Assembly (NCBI GenBank): GCA_010909725.1
Contig: JAACMV010000018.1
Span: 744,001 to 808,000 of the forward strand
Direction: 5' to 3'
DNA from: Picochlorum sp. 'celeri'
Taxonomy: Eukaryota > Chlorophyta > Trebouxiophyceae
DNA length: 64,000 nt
Every line of letters starts with the position of its first letter. Within the stretch, counting starts at the first letter, position 1. This document shows positions 48,474 to 58,258 of this stretch, in pieces. The translations under genes were made by a program, and so were the position numbers. Below the pieces are notes generated by a model. That model was not told the DNA's origin. It did not search any database and saw only the letters and a list, made by a program, of their open reading frames with translations.

Positions 48474-50904
48474 ATGTCTACATCAGTAGCAACAGATACC
48501 ACTAATGTTGCAAAAACAGTGACAAAAGCCTCATCTGTACAGAAAGATGGAAGCCTTGCGTCATTTGCAACATTTGCCTGTATGACTGTGATTTGCGTCT
48601 TAGCTTCAAGTGTACGTGTATTTTATGATTTTACATATTTCACAATATCCTAAATGACGAAAATCTGTTCTGCAGGTTCGTCTCTTCTCTGTGATCAAGT
48701 ATGAGAGCGTCATTCACGAGTTTGATCCGTACTTCAACTATCGGGTCACGCGATTCCTCTCAAAGGAAGGATTCTATAACACATGGAACTTTTTTGACTC
48801 ATTTACCTGGTATCCTTTGGGGCGTGTGATTGGTGGGACCATGTATCCGGTACGTCCCTGCTGGTGCCTTTTTTGCTCCTTGCTGCTCTTGCATTGAATT
48901 ATCGACAAAGACAATGGCATTATACTCTTGATGTGTTTGCAGGGGTTGATTTTCACTGCTGGCGCGGTCTGGAATCTGTTGAATTGGTTGAGGATACCAA
49001 TTCATGTCCAAGAAGTGTGTGTGTTTACTGCTCCAGTGTTTGCAGCTTTTTGTGCCATTGCAACCTTTCTCTTTATGAAAGAAGTGCGGGGAACTGGAGC
49101 TGGTTTGGCATCAGCTGCCTTGATATCGGTTGTACCATCGTATATTTCTCGGTCGGTAGCTGGATCGTATGATTTGGAGGCTGTTGCCATATTTGCACTC
49201 ATGTTTGTCTTCTACTTGTATGTCAAGACTTTAAACACAGGGTCGCTGGCATGGGCATCTGCATTATTCTTTGGATATTTGTACATGGTTTCTTCATGGG
49301 GAGGATATTCGTTCATCGTGAATCTGCTTCCAATTCACTGTTTAGCTTGTATTGTGTTTGGAAGAGTCTCATATCGATTGTATGTGGCGTATGCACCATT
49401 TGTGATTCTGGGAGCCTTGGCTGCAATGAATATTCCAGTCATTGGATTCAATGCCGTGTTAATGTCGGAGCATTTTGCATCCTTCTTGGTGTTTGGGCTG
49501 TTGCACTTGGTATTGGCAATCAAGTATACAAAGCAGGTTCTGTCGCCAAGTGCGTACAATGCAGCAAAGAGGGCTGTTGTCTCAGGTGGTGCAATCCTTG
49601 CTTCCATTCTGATTCTTCTTATTGTCAGCTACGTCGCTGCATCTCCGACATTTGGATGGACTGGGCGAAGTTTATCGCTTTTGGATCCAACGTATGCGTC
49701 CAAGTACATCCCCATCATTGCATCGGTGTCTGAACATCAGCCTCCAAACTGGTCCATGTTCTTCTCAGATCTCCATATTACCAGTCTACTGGCTCCTGCT
49801 GGAGTTATCATGTGTTTCATGCCTCTGACAGATGCGTCGCTCTTCCTCGTGTTGTATGGAGTCACAGCCGTGTACTTCTCTGGGGTGATGGTTCGTCTTA
49901 TGCTTGTTCTTGCACCAGCTGTCAGTTGCTTGTCGGGACTTGCATTGTCTGAACTCCTTGGATATCTTGGACGATCCCTGGTTTCCACAGAAGCAGAAAA
50001 TTCAGAGTCGAACAAAGAAGAAGAGGAGGTATCGTCGTCGAAATCATCACAGAAGGCGAAAAAGCAAAAGGGAGCTGCTTCTGCTGCTGCAGTGGCCTCG
50101 ACCAGAAAAAAGGTAGGCACCAGGCATCTGCTGTCCAAGGATGTGGCCATCGTTGGCTGTATTGGAATCTCGCTCATGCTAGGAGTGTATTATAAACACG
50201 GAGTTTATATTAGTGGGAACATGTACAGCGCCCCATCGATCGTTCTTCAGAGTGGAGGAAAAGTTTTTGATGATTTCCGTGAGGCATATGCATGGCTCAG
50301 ACACAACACACCTGAGGATGCCAAGATTGCATCATGGTGGGATTATGGATACCAAACAACAGCCATGTCCAATCGAACAGTCCTGGTTGATAATAACACG
50401 TGGAACAATACCCATATTGCAACTGTTGGTAGGGCCATGGCGTCTCCAGAGAAGAAGGCATGGGACATTCTGGAAAGCCTAGATGCAGACTATGTCTTTG
50501 TCATTTTCGGTGGTGTGATTGGATATCCTTCGGATGATATCAATAAATTCTTATGGATGGTGCGAATTGGTGGCGGAGTCTTCCCAGATATTCGAGAATC
50601 TGATTACCTTGATGCTGAAGGACGGTATCGTGTTGACTCTGAAATGGGCCCAGCCCTTCGAGAAAGTTTGGTGTACAAATTATCCTATTATAGATTCTGG
50701 GAGCTGTCACAAGGTCCATCACGGGGAATGGATCGTGTTAGAGGCACAACCATTGGATACATGGACTATGAGTTGGAATACTTTGAGGAAGTCTTCACAA
50801 CAACCCATTGGATGGTTCGCATTTTCAAAAGAAAGCCAGCACCAAACGCTGATTTCGGCCTTGAAAACTCGTATGCCAAGTCATCGTTTAGGAAAAAACA
50901 ATAA
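48474..50904 (+). CDS. STT3: Oligosaccharyltransferase catalytic subunit STT3
   Basis: ER membrane enzyme that transfers the lipid-linked glycan to Asn in N-x-S/T sequons. Three exons (48474..48611, 48676..48849, 48943..50904) give 757 aa. After a short cytosolic N-terminus, the first luminal loop carries [10 protein letters not shown] with the acidic metal ligand. [14 protein letters not shown] supplies the second acidic motif, [10 protein letters not shown] is the SVSEH external loop, and [20 protein letters not shown] is the acceptor-binding WWDYG motif. About 11-13 membrane segments lie between. A Glu/Ser/Lys-rich cytosolic loop near 350-390 is species specific. NNTWNNTH shortly after WWDYG is the usual self-glycosylation region. 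It converges with the J-domain gene, 39 bp apart. Confidence 0.97.
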
Positions 50905-50943
50905 TAGATGTATAACAATGTCACACGTATTCAATACCGTCAT

Positions 50944-51642
50944 TCATTCAGGCAGAAATCCTCCTCCTGCGCCTCCTGACAGGGCCACCTCCTCAGATGC
51001 AGCGGCTGCTTTGCGCAGCCTGTCTGCTAGCTTCTCTCGAGCACGCACCAATCTTTGCCGCCTCTCTTCCAATGAAAAGGCAGTGGAATCTCCCCATAAA
51101 GAATCCTCCCGTCTCTGTACCTCTTCCTTTAGATCATCAATACTCAGCGCTGCAAGCTCTTCTACATCGTCCTCATCGTCATGCGTACTATTGTCACCGT
51201 CATATGGATTGTCTTTGCCATCCCAAGAATCCCACCACACATCATCATCATCATCATCATGAATATCACTCTCAGCTACTACTACTGCTGCTGCTGATCC
51301 AAGGTGTGAAGAATGTTTCCTGCATTGCTGCAATATACGAAATGCCTTCTCGCAGTACTGCTTGGCTTCCATCCGACACTTATCTGGATGAACAAGCTTG
51401 GCAAATGTCCCATACCTCTCCATAAAATATCTCTCGTCTCCCCCCTCCTGACCAAACTTGAGTAGTTCGGCAACTGCCTTCAACTGCCTTCTTCTCAACA
51501 CTGCATCCTCCCTGCTCTCAGCATGCAATGTCTGCGTAAAATCTTCATCTGATACAATTTCTATTGCTTCCGAGAATGCTCCTCGATCAAAACATCCAAC
51601 GACGGTGTCTTCGAGTTGGTATTTTGAACTCAATGCAGCCAT
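50944..51642 (-). CDS. J-domain (DnaJ-like) protein
   Basis: 232 aa, single exon. Near residue 80 the sequence YGTFAKLVHPDKCRMEAKQYCEKAFRILQQ contains the HPD triad and helices II-III of a J domain, the part that stimulates Hsp70 ATPase; helix I (AVAELLKFG...ERYFME) is less typical. An acidic, Asp-rich stretch (HDDDDDDVWWDSWDG) and a Glu/Arg coiled coil (LEERRQRLVRAREKLADRL) follow. No Gly/Phe region, zinc finger, signal or membrane segment, so it is a class C, soluble J protein. I cannot assign an ortholog. Confidence 0.7.
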   Translation of the reverse strand: MAALSSKYQLEDTVVGCFDRGAFSEAIEIVSDEDFTQTLHAESREDAVLRRRQLKAVAELLKFGQEGGDERYFMERYGTFAKLVHPDKCRMEAKQYCEKAFRILQQCRKHSSHLGSAAAVVVAESDIHDDDDDDVWWDSWDGKDNPYDGDNSTHDDEDDVEELAALSIDDLKEEVQRREDSLWGDSTAFSLEERRQRLVRAREKLADRLRKAAAASEEVALSGGAGGGFLPE

Positions 51643-52289
51643 GCCTCCAGGTCAGATACGCCATAGGGAGAGATGGATGAACTTTGTGTCTATCAATAGT
51701 AATAATTTAAGACAATATTCAGTTTTAAACAAGAATAGGGGGAATTATACAAGTGGCTGGTCTGAAGGCGATTTCACTGCCCTCTCCATGGAGACTGGCC
51801 CAGTCCGTAAGGATTGCTGAGGTATCAGCACAAAACTTGCTGCTGTATGCACGTACATTCCTTTGTGACTAGATCTTTCTCTATGTTATAGAGAGTTATC
51901 TATCTCTCCTATCACTCTCATCTATTTTCCATGTCAACGTCCTCTTCCTCTATCATCAGCTTTCTTCTTCACAAGAACTACACCTGCTGCTGTCTCAACC
52001 AACCTGATTCCTCCCACCAGACTTGCTGTTCTTGTCGCGAACCCAGGAATACGAGCAAATGTGTACATAGTATATGTTTTATGATTGACTGGATTTGTAT
52101 TGTAGCATAGAGAGTTGTTCAAGGGCAATGAACAATTCCCACACACGCTGTTTGAATGACATACAACTGCAGTTCTGCTTGGAACATGTTACTGTCCCTG
52201 ATTTACATGCGCATGAAGAATGAGATCATTACCGTTTTCCATTTCAAACAATCATTACTCATGAGAAACAAATAGCCGCTCCGTGGCTC
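51643..52289. other. Intergenic region
   Basis: 647 bp between two minus-strand genes. Only the 44-codon frame listed next stands out. No RNA gene or repeat recognised. Confidence 0.4.
51934..52068 (-). CDS. Possible small mitochondrial protein (44 aa)
   Basis: MYTFARIPGFATRTASLVGG then IRLVETAAGVVLVKKKADD. The start is free of acidic residues and Arg/Ser/Thr-rich like a mitochondrial signal, and a short hydrophobic part and a charged tail follow. It could also be a first exon. No family recognised; evidence is compositional only. Confidence 0.25.
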   Translation of the reverse strand: MYTFARIPGFATRTASLVGGIRLVETAAGVVLVKKKADDRGRGR

Positions 52290-53249
52290 TTACCATAAGA
52301 AAGCAAGCAGTTGCAATCCCAGGGCACCAACAGCCATGGTTGGCAAGAGCATTGGTGATCCAGACGATGGTGCAGACTCTTTAATGCCGTCTAATGTCTG
52401 AAGTTTGAACGGAATACAATCGACGTTAGCAAACAAGCCTGTGGAAACATCTTCAGGATATTCATACATATGCCATGCATTGTTGTTGCTGTCTCTGATG
52501 ATGAAACTGAAGCAATCATCACCCACCAGGTATGGGACATGAGTCTCATTCGTTGTCAATGTCACGTTCTCCCATGCTGACCAACCGTCAGGGAACACGA
52601 CAGAATCCAGGTTGTTCTTCCAGTCTTCATCAGTCGCCATCTCTGATTCTGACGTCTGGAGGGCCCACTTACCTCCATAGTTGTCTGTGACTGAGGCAAA
52701 CCATGGAGGAATATAATTGTAATCTTTGCACTGTTTGGTCATGACCACCACGACAGTGCCAGGAGCGGCATCCACGTCTGATACACCACCAGATGTTCCA
52801 GAACTTCCTGAAGAAGGGTATGTACCAGAACACAGTAACTCTGCAATGATTGTCCACTGATCAGTTTCAGAAATCTCTGGGATCACAACATTGTAGACAC
52901 AATTTTCTGTGCAGTTGGCAGGAACCATAGGAGATCTTGAGTCACAAGTTCCGTTATTCCCAGGAGCAGAGTAATCCGTCGCTGACAATGCATATGGAGC
53001 AGGCAAAGGGTCAGGCAAATCAGAAGCTGGGGTCTTGCTGTAGTACTGTGTCGAGTTGGCTTGGTTGGTGATTTCCGTCCAGGTCGCCCCCCTGTCACCG
53101 TAACTGCAGTTCACCGCAATTGGACCACAAATGGAATCTTTGCAATTCAGCAGCTCAATAATATCAATCAACTCTTCTGATTCGGCGCGAACACCACGTC
53201 CGATATGGTACACCAGTACCACAACTGTAGCAAGATGTCGGAGGTACAT
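52290..53249 (-). CDS. Probable GPI-anchored secreted protein of unknown function
   Basis: 319 aa. N-terminal signal peptide (RHLATVVVLVYHIGRGVRA), then a luminal domain with at least five N-glycosylation sequons (such as NCS, NST, NGT, NCT, NET) and ten or so cysteines, and at the C-terminus a small-residue site (SAPSSGSP) followed by a hydrophobic tail with no charged residue after it (MLLPTMAVGALGLQLLAFLW), the usual GPI signal. The segment FPDGWSAWENVTLTTNETH and a beta-rich profile are consistent with a carbohydrate-binding or adhesive role, but I do not recognise a family. Divergent from the PLAC8-DNase II gene. Confidence 0.7.
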   Translation of the reverse strand: MYLRHLATVVVLVYHIGRGVRAESEELIDIIELLNCKDSICGPIAVNCSYGDRGATWTEITNQANSTQYYSKTPASDLPDPLPAPYALSATDYSAPGNNGTCDSRSPMVPANCTENCVYNVVIPEISETDQWTIIAELLCSGTYPSSGSSGTSGGVSDVDAAPGTVVVVMTKQCKDYNYIPPWFASVTDNYGGKWALQTSESEMATDEDWKNNLDSVVFPDGWSAWENVTLTTNETHVPYLVGDDCFSFIIRDSNNNAWHMYEYPEDVSTGLFANVDCIPFKLQTLDGIKESAPSSGSPMLLPTMAVGALGLQLLAFLW

Positions 53250-53916
53250 CGCTTTTTTCCAGGCAAAAATGTACTAGTACTTATTTAATGATAACAAGTT
53301 GATCTGTTTGGCGAATGCCAAATTCTATAGCCTTGGACCATTGGTCTTTTGCAGGCCTCGCGTCGCTCGCCTGTCTCGGTCGGTCGTCCGTAGAGCTCAC
53401 TCGGTCGCCGTGTCGGTTGGATGGAACACGTAGCGTAATAGGTTGCTAACCGTATGGGTGCGTAGCGTAATTGAGGAACCCTAATATCTCATTAGAAGTG
53501 CATCACCTTTGATCCGGCATGGCATGGATTTGATGTCCCATGCATTGATTCTTTCAAAAAGTGCAGAATGTACATACATGAATACATACATGCGATGCTA
53601 TTACATCAACCTTATTCGGAAGTATGTAGTTGCTGGTCTCGTAGGGTAGGGGGATGTCGGTAGGAGAAGTCAACTGTCTGACACAGATCGATGGTACCAC
53701 GGTGGCCACCGGTACCGGTGGTTCCGAAACCATGCATGGTTCCGGATCTGGATCGATCCGGGGATGATGCACGGCTGGATTGTCCGTACACCCGCCGCCA
53801 GAAAAATAAGGCCAAAAGCAAGGATACAACGGTCAGAATACAATTATTTTGCTAAAGTGATCGAAAAAAGAACGCCTTTTTCTTGTTTCTTTCAATATCC
53901 ACACCAATCGGCTTGT
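53250..53916. other. Divergent promoter region with clustered palindromes
   Basis: 667 bp between divergent starts. No gene. It has two copies of CGTAGCGTAAT 32 bp apart (53429-53439 and 53461-53471) flanking GGTTGCTAACC, and at 53690-53765 a run of small palindromes (GGTACC twice, ACCGGT twice, CCATGCATGG, TCCGGA). Confidence 0.4.
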
Positions 53917-55716
53917 ATGGAACCTCACGTTGTGGACCCCCAAAGTGGTCAGCTTGTCCGCCTCAATTCTGGCAGGGGACAGCAGATATATCAAATTTCC
54001 CTCTCTCAAAATTCACAAGCATCAACACCATCACGCGCAGCATCGCTTCAGTGGGGAGCCGGAGCTGCGGAATGGTCCTCTTCCTGTGGTGATTGCTGTG
54101 ACGATTGTGGGATCTGCTGCAAAGGGTTCTGGTGCCCGTGTTGTCTGCACGGTGATATCAAAGAGCATGTGGATGGTGTAAGGCCTGAAAGTGGAACGTA
54201 TACTGTGCTCTGCTGCATTCAGAGCTGGTGCTGTCTGCCATGCTTCAACTGCACAACATGCTGCTCTGGCAAGCCTCTTCGGTCCAAACTGAGGAGAATG
54301 TATGGGCTTTCAAAATCAGGCGGATGCTGTGGAAGTGACTGCTGCACTCATTATTGTTGTCACGCATGTGGTCAGTGCCAGGAAGCGAGGGAGATTTGGT
54401 TCAGGGGTGAGGCATTGAAAACAACTTTGGCTTCTACAACCCCTGCAGCAACAACTCCACCTCCCGTTATCATGATGGAATCGTCACAAAAAAAAGAAGA
54501 GAAAAAAGAAGAAAAACTATCAGTAGGATACGAAGTTGCATTTAAGAATGGGACAGGAGAAGGAAAAGACGGAAACCATTACACTGGTCTGGAAAGTCAA
54601 ATCTTCATCAATGGTTCACCAGGTTGGCAATTCGAACAGGATATCAACGACTGGATCAAATCAAAACTTGCAAATAATACTTGGGATGGAGTTTTGGCAT
54701 ATAATGATCAGAGTGATAAAACGTGTAAGGGCCATGCAAAAGGAATTGTTGTTTGGAACAAGCAGTATGTTGGCTGGCTTATTCACTCAGTTCCTCATTG
54801 GCCTTCGTTTTTCATCAGAAAGGCAGAAGACAACTCAATTTACCCCTCCAAGGGTACAAGTACAAAAATAGAGGGAACTGTGAACGTATTACCAAGCCTT
54901 CCAGACAGCTGCAAGAGAGAAGGCCAATCCTTCATGTGGACATTACTTGACAGGAGAAAAAGCTATCGCAAAGGGAGCATTAAAAACGGACATGGTATTG
55001 TGGACGAAGATACACCAGTTTCTGATGTGCTTGAAGAAATTTACAAGGTTGTCCATGCTATTGGAGCATGTGTCGTGACAGAATTTTTCAGCGAGAATGC
55101 AGAGAAGGAATTTAATTCGCCCCGTTGTACTGAGTTGAATCATTCCACTGATATGACTCTGCTGTCGCTGTCCCCTGATACAATCCCTTCAGAAAGTCAT
55201 CTGGTGCATGTGTTTAAGACGGGACACTGGACTCCAGAAATCGATCCTTCATTGATCGATAAACACGTTGAGAAGAAGAGCATCACAAATGCTCCCGACT
55301 TTTACAGGCATGGGCTGCTTGAAGGATTTGGCCCCATGGTGACGAAAACACACGTTGGCAAAACAGATGAAAAAAATTTCAAAAGGTTCGATGGTCCAAA
55401 AATACGCAACGGAAAGGATCAACGATACTATTGTGACGCTCTTGTCCAGAAGGCTGACACATCCTGTTTTCAGGTGGTCCATGGCCAAGAAACAGGACAC
55501 GAGTTGAATGGGGAAAACGACCATTCGAAAATCGCCTGCTCATCTCAAACCAATGACGGACTTAAGTGGGTATTTGTCGGAGATTTGAACAGAAATACCT
55601 CCCAGGGATTGCGAGCTGGTGGTGGCATCCTGGTCAAGGATCAAATGTTATGGACCCTGTTTCAGAAGAGACTTAAAAACATACAGCCCAAACCTGGTCT
55701 TGAGTATGACTTCTAA
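53917..55716 (+). CDS. PLAC8 domain fused to DNase II
   Basis: Single open frame, 599 aa from ATG 53917 (the frame is open further upstream, but that part is in the promoter region and unlike a protein). Residues about 58-165 are a PLAC8 Cys-rich domain: CGDCCDDCGICCKGFWCPCC, then CCLPCFNC, RSKLRRMYGL and CTHYCCHACGQCQEAREI, the family's CxxCQExRE end. A Pro/Thr and Lys/Glu linker of about 35 residues leads to a full DNase II (about 203-599) with YNDQ, the HxK motif CKGHAKGIVVWN (His273, Lys275), WLIHSVPHWP, and the second HxK, NDHSKIACS (His536), followed by VFVGDLNRNTSQGLRAGG. Animal DNase II is an acid nuclease with a signal peptide; here the N-terminus is the PLAC8 domain instead, which implies a membrane-linked rather than simply secreted enzyme. 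Confidence 0.9.
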   Translation: MEPHVVDPQSGQLVRLNSGRGQQIYQISLSQNSQASTPSRAASLQWGAGAAEWSSSCGDCCDDCGICCKGFWCPCCLHGDIKEHVDGVRPESGTYTVLCCIQSWCCLPCFNCTTCCSGKPLRSKLRRMYGLSKSGGCCGSDCCTHYCCHACGQCQEAREIWFRGEALKTTLASTTPAATTPPPVIMMESSQKKEEKKEEKLSVGYEVAFKNGTGEGKDGNHYTGLESQIFINGSPGWQFEQDINDWIKSKLANNTWDGVLAYNDQSDKTCKGHAKGIVVWNKQYVGWLIHSVPHWPSFFIRKAEDNSIYPSKGTSTKIEGTVNVLPSLPDSCKREGQSFMWTLLDRRKSYRKGSIKNGHGIVDEDTPVSDVLEEIYKVVHAIGACVVTEFFSENAEKEFNSPRCTELNHSTDMTLLSLSPDTIPSESHLVHVFKTGHWTPEIDPSLIDKHVEKKSITNAPDFYRHGLLEGFGPMVTKTHVGKTDEKNFKRFDGPKIRNGKDQRYYCDALVQKADTSCFQVVHGQETGHELNGENDHSKIACSSQTNDGLKWVFVGDLNRNTSQGLRAGGGILVKDQMLWTLFQKRLKNIQPKPGLEYDF

Positions 55717-56080
55717 TCAGATCAGCAGAAAATACTATCTAAAACTTACAGACAATCAGAGGCCCAGTTGCACTTCCCACTATAGACGCACGCAAGTACT
55801 TGTTGTTGTCCTACCAAGGCAGAATTTTTCAAAATTTCAAAATGTAAAACTCCGTATTACAATACTTTTAGTTTAGATGTCCCGACTCTAATTCCCCCAT
55901 CAACCCCGTCACGTGACGGATCATTCGAATGAATTCATTCACGTCGACTCAGGTATCAACATCTCCATCACCATACGTGTTGAGGACAAAATTGAACACA
56001 TCCAGTATCTTTTAAATTTACTTTAATCGATCGTTGCATCGAGTTCTTCCCATTCCCATCAGAAGACAGCAACGGCGATC
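55717..56080. other. Intergenic region
   Basis: 364 bp between two plus-strand genes. It contains the inverted second copy (55846-55869) of the 23-bp word found at 4151-4173, and CACGTGACG upstream of the sterol methyltransferase. No gene seen. Confidence 0.4.
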
Positions 56081-57327
56081 ATGCCCAGCCTCGGTGGACT
56101 CAGCGACTTGGTCGCTGACGCCGGCGCATACGCAGAAAACAACAAAACAACAGTTGCAATTGTCGGTGGAGTAACAGTATTTGCTGGAATCAGTCTCTAT
56201 ATGAAGCGATCGTCGAAAAGGACCAAACCGGGAACCTTTGAGATTGGAAGTGGTTCTGTAGATCGCTCCAAAGTGCAGGATGAGGTGAAAGATTATTATG
56301 ACGAATTCAATACTCTGGAACGTGGAAAAGGAGCAGTTATTGACAGAAAGGAAAAGGTTGCCAACCTTGTTGACAAATTTTATTCCCTGGTGACTGATTT
56401 GTACGAGTGGGGGTGGGGAACATCCTTCCACTTCTCTCCTCTTCTTCCAGGAAAGGATTGGCCTGCATGCGAGTCTGCGCATGAGGGTAGAATTGCTGCA
56501 TTGATTGGTCTGGAACCAGGGAAGACTGCGTTGGATGTTGGATGTGGGGTTGGGGGACCTATGCGTACAATTGCTGCAACCAGTCAAGGAAAGGTGACTG
56601 GAATTACCATCAACCAATACCAGGTGGATAGAGCTGCCTATCATAATTCAAGACTTGGACTTTCTCACCTCTGTAACCCAGTTCGAGGTGATTTCTTGAA
56701 TATGCCTTTTGAGGACGAGTCGTTTGACGGAGCCTATGCTATTGAGGCTACATGCCATGCTCCAACTGTACGTGCATCTATATTGAATAATAATCATCGG
56801 TTCTTCTTCCTGCTGCATATGAATAATAATTATGAATACTTATGCAGTTGGAACAAGTGTACAGTGAAGTGTACAGATGCCTGAAACCAGGAAGTGTGTT
56901 TGTTGCATATGAATGGGTCACGACACCAAACTATGACGAGAAGAACGAAGCACACGTGGCCATCGCAGATGAAATTATTATCGGTAACGGCCTTCCAAAC
57001 CTTCGATCATGGAAGGTGGCCGAGGACGCAGGAAAGAATGTCGGGTTCAAATTACTCAAGAGTAGAGACCTTGCTGTCAAGGCAGATGGATCCCTCACAC
57101 CCTGGTGGCACAGGCTCTCCACCAGTCTAAAAATCTTCAAGTTGAAAGCGAAATTCAACCATTCCCTCGTCACAATCGCCGAGTACCTCGGCGTCGCTCC
57201 CAAGGGAATGATCCAGGTGCATCAAATGCTCGTGGACACGGGCATTGCCCTGATTGAGGGTGGTGAGCAAGGCCTCTTCACCCCAATGCACATGTTGGTC
57301 TTCCAAAAGGAATCGGAATCGAATTAA
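56081..57327 (+). CDS. SMT1: Sterol 24-C-methyltransferase
   Basis: Adds the C24 methyl group of phytosterols or ergosterol using SAM. Two exons (56081..56767, 56848..57327; 80-nt intron) give 388 aa. An N-terminal membrane anchor (TTVAIVGGVTVFAGISLYM, about 22-42) is typical of plant SMTs. The sterol-binding signature YEWGWGTSFHFS is near residue 110, and SAM motif I LDVGCGVGGPMR near 156. YAIEATCHAPT ends exon 1 at the conserved acidic/His region, and exon 2 opens LEQVYSEVYRCLKPGSVF. The C-terminal sterol-MT domain (WWHRLSTSLKIFKL; QGLFTPMHMLVFQK) is complete. It converges on the UEV gene, 26 bp between stops. Confidence 0.95.
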
Positions 57328-57353
57328 ACATTGTAAACATATATATTTGATCA

Positions 57354-57773
57354 TCACACATCATATGTCGACCCCTCCGGCGGCTGTGGCAACTTTCTAT
57401 TATGCGGTTGGGCCATGTCCCTTCGAATAGCAGTCAACAAGCTCTCCAGCGTACTGGATGATGTCCAATTCTTGATGGGTTCAAAATGCTTGTAATCTAA
57501 CCGACCCCGCTTGTCTACCCCATTCATATGAATACACGTCACAAACCTCACCTTTGGAGGCTCGTTTGGATACGCAGCACCACACTCAATATCCAGCGTG
57601 TAAATACGGCAGTCATGCACTGTCCCAGGAGGACCAATAATCGTCCCAGTCCAATGCGTCATGAGCATATCATCAGAATTATTCAGCCCATAGCTCACCG
57701 TCCCATCTCCAATACCCTTCTCCCCTCGTTCCAATTCTTCCAACAACCTAAAATTCCGCGGCACTGTATACAT
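57354..57773 (-). CDS. UEV1: Ubiquitin E2 variant UEV1/MMS2
   Basis: Non-catalytic partner of Ubc13 in Lys63-linked ubiquitin chain formation. 139 aa, single exon. [76 protein letters not shown] and the C-terminal [20 protein letters not shown] follow the family throughout. The active-site cysteine of true E2s is absent, as expected (the region reads [26 protein letters not shown], without HPNI..C). Its ATG is divergent from BRF1. Confidence 0.95.
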   Translation of the reverse strand: MYTVPRNFRLLEELERGEKGIGDGTVSYGLNNSDDMLMTHWTGTIIGPPGTVHDCRIYTLDIECGAAYPNEPPKVRFVTCIHMNGVDKRGRLDYKHFEPIKNWTSSSTLESLLTAIRRDMAQPHNRKLPQPPEGSTYDV

Positions 57774-58258
57774 GGAGAATACTAATCATAAGAATGATGG
57801 AAAAGAAAAAGAGAGGTCCCTCTTGACAAGAAGAAGAAGACCAACAACAACAAACTCCACGTATGCCATGCCCTCGTCGCAGCATGATGTGATTTTTATT
57901 GGAAATAAATACAGAAATACACACCTACAACATTCTGTCCCTGCCCAGGAACTCGAAACATGGCTGATTACCGACAGACAAGACGAACCCCGTCGATCGC
58001 TGGATGACTGAATGTGATTACCGAATACGACTACGCTGTAGTAATAAATACTAAATATGTTACATACATTACACACACGTTTGAGTCATTTGTACCTACA
58101 ACAATGAAGTCCATTCCTCGTTGAGAATCTCACAGATCTGAGAGATCTCTAGAGATCTGCCTCTCTCTAATAAATAGATTAAAAATGCATTCCTTGGTGC
58201 ATGGACACCAGCCACGTATGCCATTACATAAACAAAAATAATCAAAGTATGAAGCATC
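57774..58258. other. Divergent promoter region UEV / BRF1
   Basis: 485 bp between divergent starts. No gene with support. A cluster of three AGATCT words, including a perfect 16-bp palindrome, lies about 100 bp before BRF1. A minus-strand frame (start at about 58260, 54 codons, hydrophobic beginning) overlaps the BRF1 start codon and is probably chance. Confidence 0.4.
58134..58158. promoter_or_regulatory. Triple AGATCT cluster with 16-bp palindrome upstream of BRF1
   Basis: AGATCT occurs at 58134, 58143 and 58153; positions 58143-58158 (AGATCTCTAGAGATCT) are a perfect inverted repeat. It lies about 100 bp before the BRF1 ATG. A binding site for a dimeric factor, or a hairpin in the 5' UTR, are both possible; no function is known. 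Confidence 0.35.
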
